Origin: Volvariella volvacea V23
Taxonomy: Eukaryota > Basidiomycota > Agaricomycetes > Agaricales > Pluteaceae
Direction: 5' to 3'
Assembly (NCBI GenBank): GCA_000349905.1
Contig: KB722745.1
Span: 13,233 to 77,232, forward strand
Length of the DNA stretch: 64,000 nucleotides
The notes under the pieces are model-generated. The model was not told the DNA's origin. It searched no databases and was given only the letters and a program-made list of their open reading frames with translations. Shown here piece by piece: positions 22,698-34,641 of the stretch (position 1 is the first letter of the stretch; every line of letters starts with the position of its first letter). A program made the position numbers and the translations under genes.

Positions 22698-25600
22698 TTA
22701 CGTACTGACTTCAGTGGGCGATGACATTGCCGCGGTCGCTGAAGCCAATAGTCCTCTAATCTCCGCAACGCACTCCCCCAATCTTGCGCGCACCTCTCTA
22801 GCATTCTCCAACAACGGTCTAATGTTCTCGGGTGTCATGGCTAACTTTGGATCTGCTGGTCCTGAAGGGTCCCTGGTGCCCTTGCCCGTACTTGGTCTAG
22901 GGATCGGCATACCATGGAGAGTCTTTGAAGTCGACATGGCTGGGCTCGTGTTGCTGGGGGGTATCGCCGCGGGAGCTGCTATAGCTATCGCCGTTGGAGG
23001 ATCTTCCTTCCGCATACTGTCGGCATCTTCCTCAACATTCGACAACCGACTCGGTCTTGCGCTCGAACCAGCTCCTAATTGATGTGAACTTCCACTACCA
23101 GGGCTGTCCCAAAGAGAGCTCGAGCTATGCGTAGCGCTAGCAACCCTTCTCTGAGGGCTACCTTGACGACTTCCGCTTCTGCTAGCGATCCTCTCGGCCG
23201 ACGTAGTCCCACCAAAGTAACCACCATGGTCTCGTTGCAGATACGGCGATCTTCCCCGACCCTTCAGAAGCACCCTTCTACCAGCATTCTTTCGCACCGT
23301 TGCAAAAACATCGACTTCGCTTGCAGGTCCAAGATCCGAGGCCGAGTCTATCCTGTCCCAATCGTCATCATCCCCATCCCCCAAACTACTCACACTATCT
23401 GCAAACACATCCGGTCGGACCTGCCCAGTCCGACTTCCACCTTTCTTGCGAAGCTTTCTACTCGCTTGACCAGCATGACCCGGACTGTTCCCGTCCTCTC
23501 CAGGTATACTCTCCAATGACATGTCTCCAGTATATGGGGAAGTTGTTCCCGATCCGTGGGCCGAGTGTGCTTGTTTGGTATTCTTCCCAAGCCTAAAGAT
23601 CGAGGCAATAGAAGGTCGACGAGGAGAGGGCTTCGAAGCAGTTAAGGAAGCCTGATAAGGAGAAGCTGGTCGCGTTTGGTTCCCGTCGCTCTCTGGTCCT
23701 GTGCTGGTTTTAGCCCGTCTTCCTCCTTGCGTTTGCTCTTGATTCGATCCTGATGGGTCATGCGGTGGAGTTGATGGTGTCGGTAAAGGCAACAAAGGAT
23801 GCGGATAGCGATGCTGACCAGGTCCGTCTCCCAGAGCGTCCTCTATTTCAAGCGAGGCCGCTGAGTGTTGTGCAGAAGGCATGGGATCTGGAAGTGGAGG
23901 GGCTATCTCGTGATGGGGGCTCCCAGGTATCGCTGGAGTCTGGTGGTTGTCCGAATGGCTTCTCTTCAATGACCTTAGGATGCTCTTCAGCCCGCTGATG
24001 CCAACCAGCCGCCGTTTGCCTTTAGTCTTCAGACCAAGACCCAACCCTGCTGCAACACCCGCACCGAATCCAGGCGACATGGCTCTACCTCCCATTATGC
24101 TCCCATCTTCCGATGGTAGGGTGACGGTGCTACTCATAGCGTCTCCCCACCTCCATTCCCGGTTGACGTTCAGCAACAGTGATGTAACAGACTCTTCGGG
24201 TATTGCTCGATGACGCTGGGTATGGTGGTAATAGATAGGGTAATTGGTCGCTATTTCGCTCATCTCCAAGTCCAATAACTCCGCAATGCCATTCCCCGAG
24301 CCAGATTCAGGATTGTTGAGCATCTCCTTGAGAAGAAGTAACTGTCTGTGGCTAAGATCATGCCTTCCTGTCGAGGCGCGCCATGATAGATTCGGCGGAT
24401 CAGGCATAGGCGGTCCAGAAGTTGTGCTTGGCCCGGGAATCGACGATACATTAATCGTGCTTTGTGAAGAACCTACTGGTGCTACAAGCCTATGCGTCAG
24501 AAATGCTGTTTCTGCAGAGCAACAGATATACCTGAATACGGTGTTAAAGATGAAGGTTTCGATTCATCTGCACCAAGAGTTACAGCCCTCTCCCTGCCTG
24601 TCTTCTTGCTCTCTAGAGTAACGGTCGACGTGGACGCATTCTGTACTACCGGCGCTGATACACTCGTCGAGGGTCCAGTAGAAGCATTAGAAGCCCCACC
24701 AGATCCAACAATCTTGTAACGGAACGAAGAAGGCCCTGTACTAGGAGCTGGGTGACTTGGACCACTGCCCAGCTCTATCAACAGCTCAGCACACTCCCAC
24801 GAAATCCGGTACTTTGAGTTAATGGTATAAAACGCGGACGCCAGCTGCTTATAAGCGAGATTGGTTGTAGACGTCGTCGACGTGCTGATTGCCGACTGTG
24901 GCCGACTCTGAGCCTGGCTGTTGGATCGATTTCGTGTTTTGCTTCTCCCGAAGAAGGTAGGCGAGGCAGCACGTGAAGGGGATTGAGGCATTGACTGTCT
25001 GTGTTGCTGTCGGAGCTGTTGCTGCTGTTGCGCATATAGATGGGCTTGTGTATCCAGAATATGCTGGACTTCCATTACAAGGCCATGATATGTCCTCTGC
25101 AACTCTCTAAGCTCTGTACAAGGACGTCAGCTCCTCTTACTCCGCATGCAAACCAAAACAGGCTACACTTACGATCGATATTAGCGGCAAACTCCTTCAC
25201 CATACCCAAATCCCTCCTCAATCCAACTTGAGCCTGACTGATCCGAGCGGGTATCTTCAAATCTCCCAGCGAGTTGCGTCTATGCACAGTCGCCATCCCT
25301 GAACTAGTCGAAACCGAACCCACATTCACACTACTGGTTAACAAGCTAACAGGCCCACCCGTCGATCTCCCAAGAGACGCTGTTTGCGGCGGTGCACCAG
25401 ATTGCGGTGATCTTGTGAGAACTGATCTCGCAAGCGAGTCCTTCGGAGAAGTCGAGGGCGATGCAGTGATTGTAGAAGGTTCCTGTTCCTGGATGGTCTT
25501 GTCTGGATCTTCGATAGTGGTGATAACAGGGGGTAGGGCTTGGAAGGGAGAAGCCGGACTGGCAGACGTCGTTGATAGTATTGCTTCATCCAACCCTCTC

Positions 25601-28600
25601 ATAGGCGTCGACTCCGTCATTTCGGCATCAAAGACAGTTGAGCGGCTGCGATTAAGGACAGCGCGACTGCCTGCTGTGATGGTGGATGAGGTGGCTTCTC
25701 GTTCCGCGTGTGTCCTTGGGGGAGATGGAGGATGGAGTTCGATAGGTGGTAGGAGGACACCATCAGCGCGGGTAGCTGTAGGGTCGGCTGCTTCTATCAC
25801 GGTTCCTGTCGCGAGCCGAGGTTGTGGATGCAACTCTTCATTCCCATCAAGAACGAATCCTTTTGACGAAAGTGGGGAGGCGGGTGGGTGCGAAGAGAAT
25901 GAAGCTGGAGCAGTGGTCGGTGGCGGTGGCAAATCAGATGACTTGACTTCGTCATTCTGATTCTTACTGCTGCTAGCTTTGTTATGAGGTTCAACCTGGT
26001 TATCTGGAACTGTCGCCACTGGCGTAGACGGAAGAGGCCCCAAAGCAGCCGCGACTCCAGCCGCAATAGACGCCAACGAGACTCCGCTCTTCGTTCTCTT
26101 ATGTCTCCCTACCAAACTCAACTTCCTCACGCTCCCCATGAACCCTCTGCTACCTTCCTCTCTCTCGTCTCTTTCTCCATCTCTGCTCTTTGACGACTTT
26201 CTTCTTGATCGATCTCTTGATAGGAAATCCTCCACGCTCTCCATCGCAGTTCTCGATGGCCCAACGTCACCATATGAGGCATGCCTTGATTGCGGCTGCA
26301 TCGACAGCGGTCTACCGCTAGAGGTAGACGCACCAACCACATCATCTCTTCCTCTCTGCATGGGGCTTTCCCGATCATCGTATCCTGCACCATACCGTCT
26401 CAGCGGCACAAAACCCAAACTCTTCCTCTTCATCAACTTGTTCGACTCTCTACTATGACTGCCCTCCGGACTTGGGGTATACATCATCCGTCTCTCCACC
26501 TCTCGCTCCCAAGTAACATCCATGTCTTTCGCCAAATCGCTTGTACTTTCATTTCGCCCATGCAACTTGTTCGCGGCCTTGAAGAACCAACTAGGGTTGG
26601 AAGGCGGAGGCCTCGAATCAGGGTAATCATGATAATGGGCTGAGGATGGTGTACCGATGCCTGACCCATTGAGCGATGATAATGATGATTGTGGGCGAGG
26701 CGTCGACTCTGGCACTCCCTCTTGCGTAGCTAAAACGAGTAGTCAATATTAATTGTTTGTGCACGAGGTATACAAATAAAAGGAGGACAAATAAAGAAGC
26801 CAAATAATGCAGGGAAGAGGGCGCACAAAGGAAGGGAGAAATAGATTGGGCGGGGGAAGGTGACGACGAATAATGAAAGAAATAGAAAGAAATATCAAAG
26901 GGCATGGAAACGAGGGACAGGGAGACTTACGGAAAGGTCTTGCTTTCTCCATGGCTTCCACTTCACTAGGCGTCGTACTGCCTCGCTTCCTCCGAACTCC
27001 CCACCTCTTCACACTCCCAATGCGGCTCAGCAGCCCACCGCTACTAGGTGACGCCATGCCACTGCCACTGGGTGTACTAGGCACTTGCTTCCCAGCGGTC
27101 TGTGGCTGCATCTGCTGGTGCGTAGGCGGTGGTGTCGCCGGTGTTCTGGGACTCATCGGCCTCGAGTCCGAAGGCAACTCCACGTCTTGTCCATCTCGTT
27201 CTGTCAAAACTCTCCATTCTCGCTCTCCTCCTAGGCTCTCCTTTCCTGCCCTCCGTCCCTTGTCCACCACTGTGGCACTGCCGCCCTCCTCTTCCAATTC
27301 CATCCCTAAATCCTCCGGTATAATGGCGTCGTTATCGATCAGACTACCCTCTCCCCCATTCGCGTTGGTGGCTTGAGGCCGACTCTTCTTTCTCAATCTC
27401 CTCCTTTCCCTCGGCGGTGAACTAGGCGGCAACCCTCCCAGGAACGATGTCCTCGACTTTCTCCTCCCAAGACTGGCCAGCAAATGCGTCATACTCCCAT
27501 TCCCTTGCGAAGTGTCCAGACTTCCCGTTTCATCCCCTTTGCTGCTGTGGGTGCTGTATCCATGGCTCTGCTGGCTGTGCGGCTGGCTGTGAACACTACT
27601 GCTCGTATGCGACGCAGCCGCAGATGAAGTTGAGGCGGAGGAGGCTGACCGAGTGCTTGGCAAGGGTATACTAAATACAGATGGATTGGGCGAACGCGGG
27701 AAGGGCCGAGATTGTGTTGGGTGGGCTGATAAAGAAGAAGGCGAAGTATGGGGTTGCGCAGATGATGCAGAGGAAGGAAGAGAGTGACCCGGGCTGAGAT
27801 GTTGGAAGGGTATTGAAGGAACTGGCGGTGGAGGTGACGCTGGCTTCTTGGAGGATGGCGACAACAATCTCGAGAAAGGTCTCCTCCTGGAGCGCGCAGT
27901 GACAGTTCTGTCTTCCTCTCTTTCGCCAATCCCAAATTCTGCATCTTCAAACCCAGGCGAAGTGCTATGAAGGAGAGATGGGTGGTCGGTTGGTTCGTAG
28001 ACTTGTCCAAAGTCTTCCTCTTCCGAAGAGGAATATGACGAATAACCCCCCGCGCTTTGCCGGCTCCTTCTGAGTTTCCTCCGCTTTCCGGGAGATGGGA
28101 CGAACTCTTGCTGGCTGGCAGACTTAGCGAGACTCCGCTCCCTCTCCTCCTGTTCTCTCAACGCATCGAGTTCGAATTCTTCATCCCAGCTCTCGGGTCT
28201 CTCGTCGTAGTCGTCCTGTGGGTCCGCCGACACCACACACCGCAACCCAGATCCGGTTCCCCGCGCCTTTGAGGCTAAGGTGCCCACTGTCGCCTTTGTG
28301 GGCGTCAATGCTATGGAATCATCCGAGGCGAAGGAACTAGGCCGTAGGTATAAACGAGTTGGATTGGGTCGAACAGGCGTATCAGAGCGATCTTCGAAAT
28401 CGTCATCCCAATTTTCTGTTGCGATTGGTCGGCGCGGAGGTTGGGTATAAGGGCTTTGTGTGTCGATTGGCCTGAGATCAGGCCCTGATGATGCTGATGA
28501 AGGGGTGGACGCGAGTTTTGATGGAGGGGTTTCCGGTGGATTGGTGGCAGTTCCATGAGCGTACCCATAACCTACGTCTGGGTTTCTCATATGTACATCC

Positions 28601-28869
28601 AAGTCGGGTTCGAAGGAAAGGTTGGCGCTTGATTCCGCGTCCCAGTCTTCGGAAATGAAGGAGCTGGTAGTGGACATTCGGGTTCGGGATGGTGGAAGGG
28701 AGGGTTCAAAATCCATCATGCTCGTTTGGCTGGTGCGGGCGTGATGGATCGAGGAGTAGGGCGTGGAGGAGGCATCGCGTTTGGAGTTTGGTGATGATGG
28801 TGATGAGGCTTGCTGGAATTCAAAATCGTCGTCCCAGTTTTCTGACGGGACTGTGTAGGTGGTGAGCAT
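22698..28869 (-). CDS. Large WDDDF-motif protein, possible Byr4/Bfa1-like scaffold
   Basis: Four exons (28869-26931, 26729-25173, 25104-24532, 24481-22698) join in frame to 1950 residues. The N-terminal third carries repeated acidic-aromatic motifs: SENWDDDFEF (residues 9-18), SEDWDAES, TENWDDDFED and ESWDEEFEL. The rest is mostly Ser/Pro-rich disordered sequence, with basic patches (GKRRKLRRS; IGSVKRWGVRRKRG near the end of exon 1) and a Gln-rich helical segment (about 1185-1215). A more ordered stretch follows (SKYRISWECAELLIELG). Repeated WDxDF motifs are a feature I associate with fungal Byr4/Bfa1, the GAP scaffold for Spg1/Tem1 in septation signalling. However, the conserved C-terminal block I would expect of that family was not found, so the assignment is tentative. 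It could be another cytoskeletal or signalling scaffold. Confidence 0.5.
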
Positions 28870-30651
28870 GACGAAAGAGATTATGGAACGGAGGAAAAAG
28901 AAAAAGCTCGCCCGACGTATACGGCACCAGCCGAGGTACGTATTATCCACATCCCAACATCCACTGACGTCGCATGCCGCATGCATGATCCAGGGAACTG
29001 CTTAAACGATTACTCACCTGCGGGATGACCGTGCAACGTATTCATGACTATATCGCTGTTTTTTAGGTGTCTCTTCGATAATCATGAGGTAAACATTCAA
29101 CGTGTACGATGGGGCTTTTGTATTCGTTGAGTCGTTGCAAATTGAGTCGAGAACGTTGAGACAAAGCTTGGTGTCCGTACTCCTCGGTATCGTTCCGCGT
29201 AAAGGTCGTCAAAATAAAGGTAACTGGTATAACGGTTCGTCGCAAGTCTACGCGTAACTTTGTGTATGAGTTTGTGTATATGGCTTCGTGGGTGTTCGTC
29301 GGCCTTGTTTTATTTTCCTTTTTCGATTTTTTGGTGGATTACTGGGTTGTGAGGACCCGTTGTACTCTGTATACGTCGTGAGAGGCGATGATGAGGACAA
29401 TGTCGAGGACGTACGGGATAGCCTCAAGAGCAACCGCAATTGAATATATCGCTGGGCGAATACAAGGGCACGAGGACAAGCAGTCAGGTGCTCGCGTAAC
29501 TCCCCGTGTTTGCTCAGGGTTTGCTTATGTAATAAACTGGCTCTATTGTTTTCTTCCCACGCGCACCAACGCCGCCAGCGCACCACAGCCATCATCGCGC
29601 GAAGATTCCACTGCCGCGACTCGCGCATTGTGTCTTTCGCGCACAGCTGGCTTGCTCTTTCGTCTCTTTTGACTATAGCTGCTCGCCAACAGCCAGTATG
29701 CTCTGCTGCTCAACAAAATCGCGCGTCTGAACACTAGTTCATAATTTCACATTTCACATACAGCGTATGGCACCGTCTCTATGGCGAATTCAACCACATA
29801 TTTCCCATTGTGGCCAGTCAATTAATGATAATTGATATTGTCTTATCAGTTGGAGCGTCAACCGCCAACGCCCTGAGCCCAGCAACTCATTTGGGGGGGA
29901 TAAGGCGAGCCCCTAATCTCATATATGCCAAGCAATATACCAACCAGATAACAGCTTGTAGGACCATTGCAATGATGGCTTCTACACGATATCTTTTGAT
30001 TAGCACATGATTACACTCCTCGCGTGGGTACTCATCACTTCCGAGGATTAGTTGCACTAGAGGAAGCTGTGCACATTCTGCGTTCCCAGTTGCCCTGGTC
30101 CTCGTCCTGTTGTATCTTTCTCATCCACGATCTCACAAGCCGACGGAGACTCGACGGGGAACAAACCCGGGCGACGTATTGAGCAAGTCCAAGATCATTT
30201 GATGACGAGCAAGGGTTGACTCGAGGCATTCGCATGTCGAAATAGAAGCCTAACTATTCAATCTTTAGGAGGTTGAAAATTCATTTCGATGTTTGGCTAT
30301 AGACCGGCCGGAGCCATAGCCACTGCCCAGAGGTAATTCATTGTTCATATCCGGCTTCGTTGCTGGGCAAGGTCCGCTCTGCAGAGCCTCTCATCGACTC
30401 CGGATAGAATCATGGGATGATGTACGTTATACAGTTGTTACTTTGCCGGCATCAAGGTGACTGTGCTTTAACGAAAGGGACGATCGTACCAGTACAGGAT
30501 GTCATTGCACTGGTGCATCCATCGGCCATATTACTATCTCCAGCGATCGTCGACAAACCAATTACAGTAACGAAACTAGATACTTATACCCGTAACACAT
30601 TGCATTCTCCACACGTTCATTCCACCCACCTTCCCGACATCTTTACCAACA
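28870..30651. other. 1.8 kb divergent intergenic region
   Basis: Lies between the starts of the large minus-strand gene and the plus-strand CHAT gene, so it should carry both promoters. Short frames occur on both strands but none has motifs or joins into a credible spliced gene. No repeats or structural RNA were recognised. Confidence 0.4.
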
Positions 30652-33600
30652 ATGGACACGCTAGGGTAAGTATTCAACACATCTCCACAAACTCGCTGAT
30701 GCTGAAAATTTTTCGATAGCACATTAATCATATCTGGTGAGCATGTCTGGTGACTTCCCCTGATACAACAAATTCATTTATCTTTCATCAACAGGCATCG
30801 AAGTATATCCAGAATTAGGTTTGGTAGACGACTACGACCTGTATATTGACGCGCATATACTGGTCGATGGCATCGAAGTTGAGCGATTTGCATTACGGGG
30901 TGTAACAAGCGAAGCCTGGTTTGCCAGCGTAGAGGTATCGCTGTGAGTTATCTCCGGCTCAGTGGATCAATTGATCGACCCTGACGATTTTTCAAGCCCA
31001 GCGAAGGTGTCTAATTTTCGCCTGGCTATATCGGGCACTATTCAAGGATTGCATCGAACCTTGGGTCATGTTGATGTCAGCGCATTGGACCTCTTTGGGC
31101 GATGTTTATCATTCGAGGATGGTGAGTCTTGTAGTGATCATGCAATCATATCATCCAGCTGACGCGTGTTTCTAGTTTATATCGCAAGCGCTCAACTAGA
31201 CTCAGACGACATGTGGGCTATGCGGATACAATTCTGCTATACCTTCTCCATTTGCGAATTCATTCAAACTCTCGAGCTCACGTCCTCCCCGGAGTCCACC
31301 TTCACTCCAGATGTGGTCGACAGCATACAGGAAGTTTTCATAATGACTGCCGAGCCCATCATTCTATCAAACAAGTCCGGTTTCGATTTCATACGGAGAG
31401 CTATTTCAGACATGCCTATATCGAAACACTACATGCGGCCCGGATATCTGTCAAAGGTCGTCCAGCTCTTCGAGGAAAAATATCAAAGTACACGCAACGT
31501 CCGTCATCTTCACAATACAATGGAGGCCCTCGCAGATTTGGTTCTAGCCGTTATTCCTAACGAAGAGAAATTAGGGCCGTTAATGGACAAGTTCGGAAAG
31601 TTGATTCAGGAGTGGTCGGACCGGAGGCAGGATCACGGAGGAACGGGATTGGAAAGAGCTATCGACGCATTTGAGGAGGGCCTGCAGTGCATTCCTGAAA
31701 ACTATTCCGGGCGTCCTCTTCAACTCTTCAACCTCGCTGCGTGGTACATTCACCAAGCAGACCCAAAGTCACTGGATAGAGCTATCGCCATTTACGAAGC
31801 CACGCAAACGGATCCTAATCTACGGTTGGATTCTATGCTGGCCCTCGGAGATGCACTGAACAGGCGATTTCGTCTGTACGGAGACGTGGAGGACTTGGAC
31901 CGCGCTAGTCAAGTGTTATCTATCCACAAACCAGCAAAGTTCCGTCCTCATCATGGAGCTAACTGGTGGGTGTGGATCCAGCGCTGGCTGAGACACCTCA
32001 ACCCGGGTGGGACGACGGCAACTGTGCTGCTGGAAGAGATGTCAACGATCCCGATCCTGGCAGATTTCAGCAAAGAGCTAGGCTTGCTCGCTTTCGAGCT
32101 CTATCCTCACCCTACTACGTGGCTCGAGCGAGGACTATTCTGGGATTCATCCAACACCCCTCGACCAGTTCACCGCTTTGGCGAAGGCATCAACCCCTCC
32201 TTGTACGATACCCTCAATGCAATTATAGAAGAGCACAACTTGCTCAGGGATGTCGCACCTCAACTTCATATGCTCATCGGAGCGCTCCTTCTCCACATCA
32301 AGTTCTTCGCATATAACGATCCTGATGACCTAGACAGAGCCATTCAGCTGGCTCTTGACAGTGATTCGCCAAAGCAACCCATGTTTTCCCTTTTCGACAT
32401 CGAGGCCTACCGCAAGAGTCCAGAAGCCCGCTGGCTGCAAGCTATCAGATACATGACACGCTACAGGATCCGGGGCAACGTATCCGATCTCAAGCTAGCT
32501 CTTCCAATCTTCAAGGATTGTGCGAAATCCAAGATGGGCGTTTCGATTGGCCTTCGACTCTCTGCTGCCACTTGGTGGGGTATCCTTGCCACACGACTAG
32601 GCGAGAAGGACGACGCGATTGAGAGTTACATGCAAGCGCTTGATGTTCTTCCTGAAGTCCCCTGGCTCGGTTTACCGCTGGAGGAACGCCACAAGCAGCT
32701 TTTCTACAATGAAAGTTTGGCGCCCTTCGCCTCCGCTGCTGCACTCCAGTTTGACGATTGTTATCGGGCTGTTGAGTGGTCAGAACAGGGGCGATCTGTC
32801 ATTTGGAATCAACTGCTCCAACTCCGAGTTTCGTCAGAGGGGTTGGAGAGAGTTAACCCTGATCTGGCGAATAGGTTTGCGTCCGTGTGTGCTGATCTAC
32901 AGGCGGATAAGGTTGGGAGTATTTTGGATGCTGGAGACCAAAAGGACGAGTTTCTTGCCCAAGCTGCGCAGATATACTACCCGCTAGTCAGCGAACGGGA
33001 GGACCTCATCAATCGCATTAGACGGCTTCCTGGGTTCGAGACCTTCCTCTTTCCCCGCACGATTGATCAACTCCGTGAAGCTACACAGCACGGACCGATT
33101 GTCATCCTTAATGCGAGCCGATATCCGGATAGATGCGACGCCTTAATTATGCTTCCAGAATTGGAGGAGGTCATCCATATACCGCTTCCCAAGATGACCC
33201 ATTCCCGGGCTCGTGCATTACAGCATCAATTCGCTTCGCTGATTACCACCTCTGGACGATCGATAACGGCAGAAGAGTCCAGATATGGGGGTGTGTTGTC
33301 CAAAATGAAAGGCAAGAAGGGCAGCCACCGCCCCAAGGTACGAACAGTCGATACTGTTTTCGCTGAGATCCTGCAAGAGCTCTGGTATTCGGTGGTCCAC
33401 CCTATCTTGGATGGATTGGCGATGATGGTGCGTAAAATTCTGTCTACCTTCTACCCGTTTGGCTGATAGGACCCGATTCACAGAATGTGGACATCGTGGA
33501 TGACTACGCCGAACCAGACATACACAACTTGACTCGCGTGTGGTGGTGTCCCATTGGGCCATTCGCCTCCCTCCCCCTCCATGCCGCTGGTGATTATTCT

Positions 33601-34329
33601 CAACGTGGACAACAAGTGTTCAACTACGTCATCTCGTCCTATACCCCCACTGTATCGGCTTTACTCACTCAGCGTAGGGAATCGCCCATACATGAAATGG
33701 ACCAAGTACGACTTCTGGCTGTCATACAATCGGCTTCAGATACAGGCTTCCCTCTCCCGGGTACACACGAAGAGCTTCGCCTCATCCAATCCCGAATAGC
33801 AAATACCGAAGCGAAGATTGAACTCGATGTTCTTTACGAAGATGATGCCAAACGGGAGATGACATTGGATAAGATTCAGCAAGCTAACTGGGTCCACTTT
33901 GCTTGCCATGGTATTCAAGATATCACCAATCCTACAAACAGCGCTTTATTGCTTGCCAAGGGGTCTAGACTACGCTTACACGATCTCATCAAGCTGTCGT
34001 TGCCCAATGCCCAGCTAGCATTTTTGTCGGCTTGTCAGACCGCTACAGGTGTTAGTACGTTGCCTGACGAAGCAATTCATCTGGCAGCTGGGATGTTGTT
34101 GGCCGGATTTAGGAGTATTATCGCAACCTTATGGTCCATTGGAGATAGCGACGCGCCGAGGGTTGCGGATGATGTTTATGCAACACTGTTGGATAGTACT
34201 GGAGGGAGCAGGGTGCCTGATGCTGGAGAAGCGGCGTTTGCTCTGCATTGTGCCGTGGATAGGCTGCGTAAGGGGTACGGAAATAAGTCGTTTATGAACT
34301 GGGTGCCTTATGTGCACATAGGTCTTTAG
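30652..34329 (+). CDS. TPR-CHAT domain protein (putative cysteine protease), 6 exons
   Basis: Six exons (30652-30665, 30720-30736, 30795-30942, 30997-31121, 31176-33427, 33484-34329) join exactly in frame to 1133 residues; the second exon is only 17 nt. Residues 10-105 look like a C2-type beta domain (DDYDLYIDAHILVDG ... FRLAISG). Residues about 150-800 are helical and contain degenerate tetratricopeptide-like repeats (LFNLAAWYIHQADPKSLDRA, LGDALNRRFRLYGDVEDLDRA). The C-terminus is a CHAT domain: RVWWCPIGPFASLPLHAAG, then WVHFACHG with His994 and AFLSACQTATG with Cys1036, the usual His-Cys dyad, ending FMNWVPYVHIGL. CHAT proteins are caspase/separase-clan proteases. In fungi such proteins are numerous and suspected in self/non-self or death responses. 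The substrate is unknown. Confidence 0.88.
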
Positions 34330-34641
34330 CTCACACTCCTAGATTAGTATCGTATACCCTCTATATACCCCTCAGGACTCGAGTCATCATGTATAATACC
34401 TTTTAAAGTTGTAGCCTCACTTTCCTAGCGTTGAACCCCCTCCCAACTTTCCGTATAACAGCCTTTAACGTACGTGAACTCAGAGGGAGGAGCGCGACGA
34501 ACTGCGGCACTGCGCTTAGGCTGAGCTACGGATATTTCCGGCGCAATGGCCAGGCCACGCATTTCCGAGCCCAACCCACTTTCACTACCTCTGCACATCT
34601 TAATCCTATAGGCAAAACTCTGCATTCACTACCACAACAAC

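Noticed and set aside
25274..25960. 228-codon plus frame antisense to the large WDDDF gene
   Set aside because: Mirror of the Ser/Pro-rich coding strand, with no start context or motif. The minus-strand exon joins its neighbours in phase.
29248..29737. Overlapping short frames on both strands upstream of the large gene
   Set aside because: None carries a motif or good splice chain. They probably fall in promoter and leader sequence of the divergent genes.
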